DNA of 5,245 nt from Coriobacteriia bacterium (GTDB taxonomy: Bacteria > Actinomycetota > Coriobacteriia > Coriobacteriales > QAMH01): the NCBI GenBank assembly GCA_900758075.1, contig CAAEQF010000065.1, positions 1 through 5,245 of the forward strand. Direction: 5' to 3'. The position numbers and the translations under genes were made by a program. Under the pieces are notes generated by a model. That model saw nothing but the letters and a program-made list of their open reading frames with translations, was not told the origin of the DNA and did no database searches. Below are positions 1 through 5,245 of the stretch, piece by piece (position 1 is the stretch's first letter; each line of letters opens with the position of its first letter).

Positions 1-2573
1 ATACGAGCGTGTCGATGTGCGCCGTCGTCAAAGGATACCCGCTGGTCATCCGCAATTCCGACAATCCCGAGCGTCGCTTTGGCATACCCTTCGACAGTCC
101 GCTGTTCCACTGGTACAGCACCCGCGACATGCGCCGTCAGCTGCGCGCGTACCTGAAAGAGGCATTTGGAATTGCCCCAGATGTCGCAGACCGCGCGCTC
201 GAGCAGGCACGCGCAGCGCAAGCCCAGTTCAAAGGAGAGCTCGTCGCCGCAGGGCGCGACGTGCTCTCCAGGGTGGAGCTAGAAAACGGCTACGCCATCG
301 TATTGGCCTCTCGCCCCTACCACAACGACCCGCTCGTCAACCACGATATCGACACGCTCATCACCTCGCTGGGAATCCCGGTCCTCCCGCCCGATGCCAT
401 ACCGGGTGTGAACGACGTTGACCTGCGCAACAGCCTCATCGACGTCGTAAACAACTTCCACGCGCGCATGCTGGGCTCAGCCGTGATTGCCGCATCCTGC
501 CCTCATCTGGAATACGTGCAGCTCGTGAGCTTTGGCTGCGGGCACGATGCCTACCTCTCGGACGAGATCGTCCGCATCATGCACGAGGTCGGCGGCAAGT
601 CTCCGCTCGTGCTCAAGGTGGACGAGTCGGATGCGGCAGGCCCGCTCAAGATCCGCGTGCGCTCCTTCGTGGAGACGATCGACATACGCCGCAGGGAGCA
701 AGCTGCCGGCCGCAAGACGCCCGCACCGGTACGCCCGCTCGAAGACCCCTATCACACCAAGTTCGAGAAAGCAGACCGCAAACGCCGCGTCATCCTCGTC
801 CCCAACACGAGCCACGCCTTCAGCATGCTCATGGCAGCCGTGTTCAGCAAGCAGGGCGTCCAGGCCGTCTCGCTCGACATCGGGCGGGAGGAGGCCATCG
901 CGCTCGGCAAGCGCTACGTGCACAACGACATCTGCTTCCCGGCACAGATCGTCATCGGCGAGCTGCTCTCTGCGCTCAAGTCGGGCAAGTTCGACGATGC
1001 GCACGTCGCAGTGGGACAGGGCAAGTACATAGGCGACTGCCGGCTCACCCACTACACGGCGCTCACGCGCAAGGCACTCGACGACGCGGGATTTGCCGAC
1101 GTGCCTATTATCACGAACGACGACGTCGACTTCCACAACGTGCACCCGGGCTTCAAAATGAGCGTCGCATCCGCCATCCGCGTTGCGATGGGCCTGCCCA
1201 TGATCGACATCATGGAGGAGCTGCTGCGCAAGACCAGGCCCTACGAGCTCGAGCAGGGCAGCGCGCAGCGGGCATTCGACGCAGGCCTGCAGGCGATTGC
1301 GGACGGTATGCGCGAAAGCGGCGTGCACGGCGCGAAACGGGGGTTCAAGAAGGCCATAGAGCTGATGAAGGACGTGTCCTACGACCGCTCGCGCCCCCGC
1401 CCTACCGTGCTCATCGTCGGAGAGTACCTCTTGAACTTCCACCCGGGGGCAAACCGCGAAATCGAGCGCTACCTCGAGGCCAACGGCTTCGAGATCATCG
1501 AGGCGCGCATGACCGACGTCATCAGGAAGACGTACTTCTACAAAGACGCACAGGTCAAGGAGTACAAGGTCGATGCTGGTTTCTCGCAGGCCGCTTGGTT
1601 CTCGACAGCAAACGCCCTGTTCGAACACGCACACGACGTGGCCGACCGCATCGCGAGCGCGCACCCGCTCTACACGCCCGTGACGCGCATGGGAAAGCTC
1701 GTAAAGGCATCTGACCCGATCATCCACCACACGTTCGACGCGGGAGAGGGCGTGCTCATCCCCGCAGAGATCCTGGAACACGCCGCGCATGGCTGCAACG
1801 CGTTTCTCATTTTGCAGCCCTTCGGCTGCCTGCCCAACCACGTGGTGGGTCGCGGCATCGCCAAGCGCCTGAAGGAGCTCTACCCCAAGGCCCAGATCCT
1901 CCCGCTCGACTACGACCCGGACGTGAGTTTTGCGAACCTCGAGAACCGCCTGCAGATGCTCATCATGAACGCACGGCGCGAGGCGAACCCAACGGTGCAG
2001 GGCACGCAGCCCCCGCGCATCATCGGCAACGTCATCCACCTCGACGAGGCACGCGAGCTGCCGCACACGGTCGCCGGCTGCATGGCTGCCGTGCATGACC
2101 TCAACTCGTCGTTTGCCTCCCTCTACGAGAAAATGAAGCGCGAGCGCACCCCCGATTTGCTCTCGCGCCTGCGCTTTCTGCTGAATAACGCGACGACCAT
2201 CCAAGACGAGGCAGACGAGCTCGCCGACTATGCGAAACGCCTTGCACGAAGAATCGACGAGGTCACGAGGGCTGCCGTGCAAAACGCCACCGCGCGCGAT
2301 GCGGGAGAGCGCCAACGCATCTCAGACGTCTCCCATGCTGCAAGCGAAATCGGGCACCTGACGAGTCTGGAGATAGCCTTGTGGGCAGAGCAGGTCCACC
2401 ATCGCAGCTCGAAGCTCGAGCAACTCTTCGATTCGGAGAAGCCCGGTGCGGCAGAGCGGCTGCAGGCGTACACCGACGAGGTCATGGGGCTTTCGGAAAA
2501 AATCACGAAACGGGCGGAGGAGCTCGGCACGCGCGCCGCCAAGGTGAGCGAGATCGCCGCGCAGATCAACTAG
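1..2573 (+). CDS. 2-hydroxyacyl-CoA dehydratase activase-related protein (DUF2229 type), C-terminal part; 5' end outside the window
   Basis: The reading frame is open to the left edge. The GTG at 9 is not a credible start, because the residues after it (MCAVVKGYP) match the interior of DUF2229 proteins, where a conserved Cys precedes a 'SYP'-like motif. Full-length relatives have about 1,400 residues, with N-terminal BcrAD/BadFG ATPase (activase) repeats that would lie upstream. Counting from the GTG, residues 1-230 carry the DUF2229 signature (SRPYHNDPLVNH near 101-112, SFGCGHD near 174-180). Residues 260-400 hold DICFPAQ (C309) and IGDCR (C344). Residues 465-660 form an HgdB-like region with LQPFGCLPNH (C607) and LPLDYDP. 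C4, C164, C177, C309, C344, C596 and C607 could bind a [4Fe-4S] cluster by analogy with dehydratase subunits. The last ~150 residues are a proline-poor helical tail. True activases pass ATP-energised electrons to 2-hydroxyacyl-CoA dehydratases; the role of these giant fused relatives is unknown. No membrane segment is seen, so it is probably cytoplasmic. The gene ends in TAG. Confidence 0.9.
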   Translation, partial: TSVSMCAVVKGYPLVIRNSDNPERRFGIPFDSPLFHWYSTRDMRRQLRAYLKEAFGIAPDVADRALEQARAAQAQFKGELVAAGRDVLSRVELENGYAIVLASRPYHNDPLVNHDIDTLITSLGIPVLPPDAIPGVNDVDLRNSLIDVVNNFHARMLGSAVIAASCPHLEYVQLVSFGCGHDAYLSDEIVRIMHEVGGKSPLVLKVDESDAAGPLKIRVRSFVETIDIRRREQAAGRKTPAPVRPLEDPYHTKFEKADRKRRVILVPNTSHAFSMLMAAVFSKQGVQAVSLDIGREEAIALGKRYVHNDICFPAQIVIGELLSALKSGKFDDAHVAVGQGKYIGDCRLTHYTALTRKALDDAGFADVPIITNDDVDFHNVHPGFKMSVASAIRVAMGLPMIDIMEELLRKTRPYELEQGSAQRAFDAGLQAIADGMRESGVHGAKRGFKKAIELMKDVSYDRSRPRPTVLIVGEYLLNFHPGANREIERYLEANGFEIIEARMTDVIRKTYFYKDAQVKEYKVDAGFSQAAWFSTANALFEHAHDVADRIASAHPLYTPVTRMGKLVKASDPIIHHTFDAGEGVLIPAEILEHAAHGCNAFLILQPFGCLPNHVVGRGIAKRLKELYPKAQILPLDYDPDVSFANLENRLQMLIMNARREANPTVQGTQPPRIIGNVIHLDEARELPHTVAGCMAAVHDLNSSFASLYEKMKRERTPDLLSRLRFLLNNATTIQDEADELADYAKRLARRIDEVTRAAVQNATARDAGERQRISDVSHAASEIGHLTSLEIALWAEQVHHRSSKLEQLFDSEKPGAAERLQAYTDEVMGLSEKITKRAEELGTRAAKVSEIAAQIN

Positions 2574-2585
2574 CCGCAGGCGCCT

Positions 2586-3305
2586 CTAGCGTATGGCGAG
2601 CTCAGGATGCATCGACATGAGCTCGAAGCGCGTGCTCATGAACTCGTCGCCGAACCACGTGGCAAAGAACTGTCGCAGGGGCGTGTCGACGGGCATGCCA
2701 ACCTGCCGATCGAACCAGAAGCCAAAGGCGCTCACGGTCACGACGGCGTCGACGACGGCGAATGCGAAGCAGGCGGCCGTTACCGTGGTACGCGCGCGCT
2801 CGGGAATGAGCTCTGCCACTCTCACGGTGACGGGCATGAGGACCTTGATCCACAGCACGCCCAAGATACCCCACACGACGGCGATGCCTAAGCAGGTCTT
2901 GCCCTGAATGTTGAACGGCTGGTCCTGATAGCTCCACGCCACGAAGCCGAACGCGTCTTGCCACACGGTGCCGGCGCACCATTCGAAGGTTCCGCCCAGC
3001 AAGGCGGCTGCCAGAAAGACGAGGAGCCAGTTGCGGTGGCGCAGCCGGTGCAAGAACAGCGTCATGAGCACAGCGCCCACGCCGTAAATGGGGCTGAACG
3101 GCCCCCACACAAGCCCGTAGCGATTGCGCCACTCCCCGTCGATCGGAGCGCTCACGACCGTCTCGAGCACGAGGCCGACCACGCTCGCGATGGTGTAGAT
3201 CCAAAACAGGTTGAAGAAGCTGAGCTCGACGTCGCGCGTGAAGATAGAATCCCGTGCCATGGCGCGGGGGCGATCGAGAACGGTCGTGTGATGATGCAGA
3301 CTCAT
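2586..3305 (-). CDS. Putative ABC-transporter type IV (CmpB-like, PF06541) membrane protein
   Basis: This is a 239-residue integral membrane protein. Five hydrophobic segments are visible, at about residues 28-50, 63-85, 91-108, 127-147 and 163-185. The segment from residue 61 (NRYGLVWGPFSPIYGVGAVL) has the R-x-L-x-G-P-F-x-P-I-Y-G-x-G signature of the family annotated as putative ABC-transporter type IV. The family name is historical: there is no ATPase here or nearby, and no substrate is known. The N-terminus is hydrophilic and His-rich (MSLHHH). I chose the ATG at 3305 because a weak Shine-Dalgarno-like GAAGATAAG precedes it; the internal ATG at 3260 (MARDSIF) has no ribosome-binding site but cannot be excluded. 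The gene is divergent from the HD-domain gene and convergent with the activase-related gene, with 12 bases between stop codons and no recognisable terminator. It is likely monocistronic. The family call is fairly sure; function is open. Confidence 0.85.
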   Translation of the reverse strand: MSLHHHTTVLDRPRAMARDSIFTRDVELSFFNLFWIYTIASVVGLVLETVVSAPIDGEWRNRYGLVWGPFSPIYGVGAVLMTLFLHRLRHRNWLLVFLAAALLGGTFEWCAGTVWQDAFGFVAWSYQDQPFNIQGKTCLGIAVVWGILGVLWIKVLMPVTVRVAELIPERARTTVTAACFAFAVVDAVVTVSAFGFWFDRQVGMPVDTPLRQFFATWFGDEFMSTRFELMSMHPELAIR

Positions 3306-3376
3306 GGTCTTATCTTCGCATGCCGCGCACGGCAAAAACTGACCAGCTAGCCAGTGTTGCCAAGTTGAAACAAACC

Positions 3377-3382
3377 TATACT
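3377..3382 (+). promoter_or_regulatory. Candidate -10 element (TATACT) for the HD-domain gene
   Basis: TATACT lies 40 bases before the ATG at 3423, in the 117-base divergent gap. The best -35 at 17-base spacing is GTGTTG (3354-3359), which is poor; TTGCCA at 3357-3362 is better but only 14 bases away. The -10 is therefore plausible and the -35 is not resolved. I found no convincing promoter on the - strand for the membrane-protein gene. The only other structure in the gap is a 5-bp stem, TGCCG/CGGCA, at 3321-3334. Confidence 0.4.
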
Positions 3383-3408
3383 GAACCGGTAGCAACGAGC
3401 ATCCGACG

Positions 3409-3415
3409 AAAAGGG
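3409..3415 (+). promoter_or_regulatory. Ribosome-binding site of the HD-domain gene
   Basis: AAAAGGG ends 7 bases before the ATG at 3423. It is purine-rich and well spaced, and it supports that ATG as the start. Confidence 0.55.
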
Positions 3416-3422
3416 CTGGCAC

Positions 3423-4199
3423 ATGGAGCTTTCGAGAACGCACGTCGAGACGGCGTTTGCCGACTACCTGCGGCACTACGACGCCTCCGATCCCAAAATC
3501 GCGCTCAAAATCGTGCACACACGGCGCGTAGCGCATCTGTGCGGCGAGATAGCGACAAGTCTGGGACTTTCCTCCAACCTGGTCGACCTCGCCTGGACCT
3601 GCGGGATGCTGCACGACATCGGCCGCTTCGAGCAGATCGCACGCTTCCATACCTTCGCCGACGGGCGTTCCATCGACCATGCGCTGCTCGGCGCGCAGGT
3701 GCTCATCGACGAAGGCGCGATCCGCTCGTTTCTCGACGACGCCTCGCTGTACCCCACCATCGCCGAGGTGGTGCGGCAGCACAACCGCCTTGCAATCGAC
3801 AAGACGCTCGACGCGCAGACCACGCTCATGTGCAAGATCGTGCGCGATGCGGACAAGATCGACATCCTGCGCGTGAACTGCGAAAGCCAGGTATCCGATA
3901 TTTACGACTTCGACGAGGCAACGCTTGCCGCAAGCCCGCTGTCTTCCGCCGTGGTCGACTCGTTCGCACGGCACATCACGCTCGACCGCACGCTGCGCCG
4001 CTACCCCGCCGACTACCTGGTTGGGCACGTGAGCTTCGCCTTCGGGCTCGAGTTCGACGCAAGCGTGCGCATCCTCGATTCGCAAGGCCACCTCTACCAG
4101 ATGTTCGAGCACGAGTTTTCCAACGAGGACACACACAGGCAGTTCCACGAGATGGAGACGGACCTGCGCGCGTGGATAGACGAGCGTCTCGAGCGCTAG
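3423..4199 (+). CDS. HD-domain metal-dependent phosphohydrolase
   Basis: This 258-residue soluble protein has no signal peptide or membrane segment. The HD-superfamily metal site is complete in order: H32 (VHTRRVAHLC), H64-D65 (GMLHDIGR), H86 (SIDHALLG), H120 (VVRQHNR) and D144 (RDADKID). Two extra histidines between the HD pair and the last Asp resemble binuclear HD enzymes such as YqeK-type nucleotidases and HD-GYP phosphodiesterases, which suggests a two-metal centre acting on a phosphoester, often a nucleotide. This is inference, and the substrate cannot be read from the sequence. There is no GYP motif, so it is not a standard HD-GYP enzyme. Residues 160-258 follow the HD core and end in an acidic helix (METDLRAWIDERLER). 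The ATG at 3423 is supported by AAAAGGG seven bases upstream. The TAG stop overlaps the stop of the convergent Rrf2 gene. Confidence 0.9.
   Translation: MELSRTHVETAFADYLRHYDASDPKIALKIVHTRRVAHLCGEIATSLGLSSNLVDLAWTCGMLHDIGRFEQIARFHTFADGRSIDHALLGAQVLIDEGAIRSFLDDASLYPTIAEVVRQHNRLAIDKTLDAQTTLMCKIVRDADKIDILRVNCESQVSDIYDFDEATLAASPLSSAVVDSFARHITLDRTLRRYPADYLVGHVSFAFGLEFDASVRILDSQGHLYQMFEHEFSNEDTHRQFHEMETDLRAWIDERLER
4196..4199. other. Shared CTAG: overlapping stop codons of two convergent genes
   Basis: The palindrome CTAG holds the TAG stop of the HD gene (4197-4199, + strand) and the TAG stop of the Rrf2 gene (4196-4198, - strand). There is no intergenic base and no hairpin with a T-run, so each transcript must end inside the opposing gene. 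Confidence 0.9.
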
Positions 4200-4603
4200 A
4201 TGCTCGTGATCTTTTCCTCGCCAGCCGCGAGAACATCTGCGAGCGTCATGTTCTCGAGGCAGCGCGTGATGGCGCCTTCGAGGTTCTCCCACACGTAGGC
4301 GGTATACGGGTGCTCTTCGAGCTCCTCGTAGGGAACCGGCGCAAAGCCACCTTCCGTCAACGCGAGGACTTCGGCGATGCTGATGAGCTCGGGTGCACGG
4401 TCGAGCTGGTAGCCGCCTTGGTGCCCGCGCGTGATCTTGAGCATGCCCGAGGGGTTGAGAAGCGAGACGATGCGCTCGAGGTACTTCTTGGAAACATCCT
4501 GGCGCTCGGCGATTTCCTTCAGGGGCACCGGCCCCTTGTCACCCTGCTGCGCCAGGTCGATGAGAAAACGGAGGGCATAGCGCCCCTTGGTCGAAACGAG
4601 CAT
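4196..4603 (-). CDS. Rrf2-family transcriptional regulator, CymR-like, without Fe-S ligand cysteines
   Basis: This 135-residue protein has the normal length for Rrf2 regulators, which are dimeric winged-helix DNA-binding proteins of the cytoplasm. The N-terminus MLVSTKGRYALR is diagnostic. The helix-turn-helix lies at about residues 27-52 (LKEIAERQDVSKKYLERIV) and the wing at 57-68 (ITRGHQGGYQL). The dimerisation helix is near 105-120, ending LENMTLADVL. IscR- and NsrR-type members bind an Fe-S cluster through three cysteines between the wing and that helix. Here the loop (EGGFAPVPYEELEEHPY) has none; the only cysteine is C114, within the helix. This resembles CymR, the cysteine-metabolism repressor, but the resemblance does not prove the same regulon. 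The start at 4603 is set by the conserved N-terminus and a GAGGTG ribosome-binding site; an in-frame ATG at 4675 would translate through the promoter. Autoregulation through the upstream repeats is likely. The gene may also receive read-through from the sir2-like gene. Confidence 0.93.
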   Translation of the reverse strand: MLVSTKGRYALRFLIDLAQQGDKGPVPLKEIAERQDVSKKYLERIVSLLNPSGMLKITRGHQGGYQLDRAPELISIAEVLALTEGGFAPVPYEELEEHPYTAYVWENLEGAITRCLENMTLADVLAAGEEKITSI

Positions 4604-4608
4604 ACCTT

Positions 4609-4614
4609 CACCTC
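4609..4614 (-). promoter_or_regulatory. Ribosome-binding site of the Rrf2 gene, partly inside an inverted-repeat arm
   Basis: GAGGTG, a six-base match to the anti-Shine-Dalgarno sequence, sits 5 bases before the ATG at 4603. Its GAGG (4614-4611) is also the end of the proximal arm of the 11-bp inverted repeat. Confidence 0.75.
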
Positions 4615-4625
4615 GGCAACTTTGT

Positions 4626-4640
4626 CTACTTTTGAAGTAG
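4626..4640. promoter_or_regulatory. Inner palindrome, candidate Rrf2 operator over the transcription start
   Basis: CTACTT-TTG-AAGTAG is a perfect 6-bp inverted repeat with a 3-base centre. It is nearly concentric with the outer repeat (centres 4633 and 4635). It lies immediately downstream of the -10 and spans the predicted start point, as expected for an autorepressor site. The assignment to Rrf2 is inferred from position. Confidence 0.55.
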
Positions 4641-4649
4641 AGTATAGCA
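4641..4649 (-). promoter_or_regulatory. Extended -10 promoter of the Rrf2 gene
   Basis: Read on the - strand the sequence is TGCTATACT, which is a TGn extension plus a -10 with 5 of 6 consensus bases. No good -35 is found 16-18 bases upstream (GAGCCG at 17), which fits an extended -10 promoter. The predicted start is near 4634-4633, giving a leader of about 30 bases. Confidence 0.6.
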
Positions 4650-4689
4650 GTTGCCGAGGAAAACGGCTCGGGCATTGCGCGTCGATGCG

Positions 4690-5245
4690 TTATTCGAACG
4701 ATGCTGCCCGGTGGAGAATAGCGGCGATGTCACCTTCGAACGTGAGCGCCTTCTCCTCGATTTCAGGCGGGGCAAATGCCGCCTGCTTCTCAATCGCCAC
4801 GTAGAACGCGTCCGGGTGCTGCATCGTCATGTTCCAGAACGGCAGCTTGAGGTACTCCTGGTTCTTCATGCTCGCACCAAGCTGCAAGAATACGATCTTG
4901 CTGTTGATGTTCTTCTCCAGAAACGCGTTCCAGCGCTCGAACTGCTGTTTGTGGTGCTCGCCTTCGAGGAACTCGTAGCCGTACACCCACGGCGTGAGCG
5001 GTCGGCCGCACTCGGGGCAGGTCGGCACGAGCTCGCTCGGGATGGCGCAGCCGCTCGTGTTGGCGACCAGCTCGTCGATGTAGCCTTCAGACGGGTACAC
5101 GCGGTCGGTGCAGCCCTTCTCGCACTGCAGCCAGCGATAGTCGCCGCGCAGCATGGCGACGTGCTCGTCGCCGAGCGCACGGGCGGCGAGCCCATCGCTG
5201 TTGGGGGTCAGCGCGAAAAACTCCTTGCCCTCGCGAAGCCTGACG
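4690..5245 (-). CDS. Sir2-family NAD-dependent protein (SirTM-like subgroup), C-terminal part; 5' end outside the window
   Basis: The frame stays open to the right edge; 184 residues are visible, and the ATG at 5154 is internal. Counting from the edge, KEFFALTPNSDG (7-18) matches the Sir2 NAD-binding TTNVD/TQNID motif, with the conserved Asn at 15. LRGDYRWLQC (32-41) matches the region holding the catalytic His and the first zinc cysteine. Zinc ligands are probably C41, C45, C76 and C79 (CEKGC and CPECG). KIVFLQLG (about 116-123) is the Rossmann strand. LPFWNMTMQHP and a GDIAAIL end are typical of a Sir2 subgroup common in Firmicutes. Relatives have about 280-300 residues, so roughly 100 are missing upstream. 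Sir2 proteins use NAD to deacylate lysines, or in the SirTM branch to ADP-ribosylate. The position of the catalytic His is occupied by Arg (R33), so ordinary deacetylase activity is doubtful. The gene ends in TAA, 86 bases before the Rrf2 start. Confidence 0.88.
   Translation of the reverse strand, partial: VRLREGKEFFALTPNSDGLAARALGDEHVAMLRGDYRWLQCEKGCTDRVYPSEGYIDELVANTSGCAIPSELVPTCPECGRPLTPWVYGYEFLEGEHHKQQFERWNAFLEKNINSKIVFLQLGASMKNQEYLKLPFWNMTMQHPDAFYVAIEKQAAFAPPEIEEKALTFEGDIAAILHRAASFE

Larger units (their letters stand above)
4611..4659. repeat. Outer 11-bp perfect inverted repeat flanking the Rrf2 promoter
   Basis: CCTCGGCAACT (4611-4621) and AGTTGCCGAGG (4649-4659) are exact reverse complements with 27 bases between them. 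One arm abuts the extended -10 on its upstream side and the other overlaps the ribosome-binding site. No T-run follows, so it is not an intrinsic terminator. It is either a two-site operator or, in read-through RNA, a hairpin. Confidence 0.85.

Noticed and set aside
9..11. GTG at 9 as a true start codon of the activase-related protein
   Set aside because: The frame is open to the left edge and the protein begins in the middle of a conserved domain.
477..2315. A 612-codon open frame on the - strand opposite the activase-related gene
   Set aside because: It is a by-product of G+C-rich third codon positions. Its translation is low in complexity, with many Val, Arg, Leu and Asp residues, matches no family I know, and opposes a gene with clear conserved motifs.
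3355..3365. TGTTGCCAAGT before the HD gene as another copy of the Rrf2 outer arm (AGTTGCCGAGG)
   Set aside because: Only 8 of 11 bases match, a level expected by chance in a gap this size counting both strands, and neither a partner arm nor the inner palindrome is present.
2571..4199. Four of five stop codons are TAG, considered as a sign of codon reassignment
   Set aside because: Each protein ends where its family would be expected to end, and five genes are too few to judge stop-codon preference.
3306..4292. Extension of the membrane-protein frame upstream to 4292 (568 codons in total)
   Set aside because: The added part runs antisense through the whole HD gene and has no domain character. 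The membrane-protein signature begins only after the ATG at 3305.
4653..4670. Short CCGAG/CTCGG stem between the sir2-like and Rrf2 genes as a terminator
   Set aside because: Only 5 bp, with the T-run in the loop rather than after the stem on the - strand. It also competes with the stronger 11-bp repeat.
4601..4675. Upstream in-frame ATG at 4675 as the Rrf2 start
   Set aside because: It would add 24 residues encoded by the promoter and the inverted repeats. The family N-terminus begins at 4603, which has a good ribosome-binding site.
3254..4804. A 516-codon open frame on the + strand overlapping the HD, Rrf2 and sir2-like genes
   Set aside because: Arg- and Ala-rich shadow translation. The HD gene in another + frame and the Rrf2 gene on the opposite strand carry the real motifs.

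Overview
The window comes from a G+C-rich (about 60% by eye) anaerobic bacterium. The gene set, a giant 2-hydroxyacyl-CoA dehydratase activase-related protein together with a PF06541-type membrane protein, an Rrf2 regulator and a Firmicutes-style Sir2, best fits a gut or oral actinobacterium of the class Coriobacteriia (Eggerthellaceae/Atopobiaceae relatives). That placement is inferred from gene content and composition, not from a marker gene. Coding density is very high: no gap exceeds about 120 bases, and there is no sign of mobile DNA, RNA genes or CRISPR.

Layout. (1) Positions 1-2573, + strand: the C-terminal part of a very large activase-related protein (DUF2229 region, then an HgdB-like cysteine-containing region, then a long alpha-helical tail). 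The gene enters from beyond the left edge. (2) 2586-3305, - strand: a five-helix membrane protein of the 'putative ABC-transporter type IV/CmpB' family, convergent with gene 1 across 12 bases. (3) 3306-3422: a divergent promoter region. (4) 3423-4199, + strand: an HD-domain metal-dependent phosphohydrolase. (5) 4196-4603, - strand: an Rrf2-family regulator whose stop codon overlaps the HD gene's stop codon in a shared CTAG. (6) 4604-4689: a short control region with an extended -10 promoter inside two nested inverted repeats. (7) 4690-5245, - strand: the C-terminal part of a Sir2-family protein that enters from beyond the right edge and is transcribed toward the Rrf2 gene.

How the parts relate. 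The five genes do not form one obvious pathway. The best functional lead is the right end. An Rrf2 regulator without the usual Fe-S ligand cysteines lies directly downstream of a Sir2-like protein that has the zinc cysteines but apparently not the catalytic histidine. Between them is a compact control element of an 11-bp perfect inverted repeat enclosing a 6-bp perfect inverted repeat. The promoter lies inside the outer repeat, so only read-through RNA from the sir2-like gene would contain both arms and could fold over the Rrf2 ribosome-binding site. This suggests autoregulation by Rrf2 plus insulation from upstream transcription. The second lead is the roughly 150-residue helical tail on the activase-related protein.
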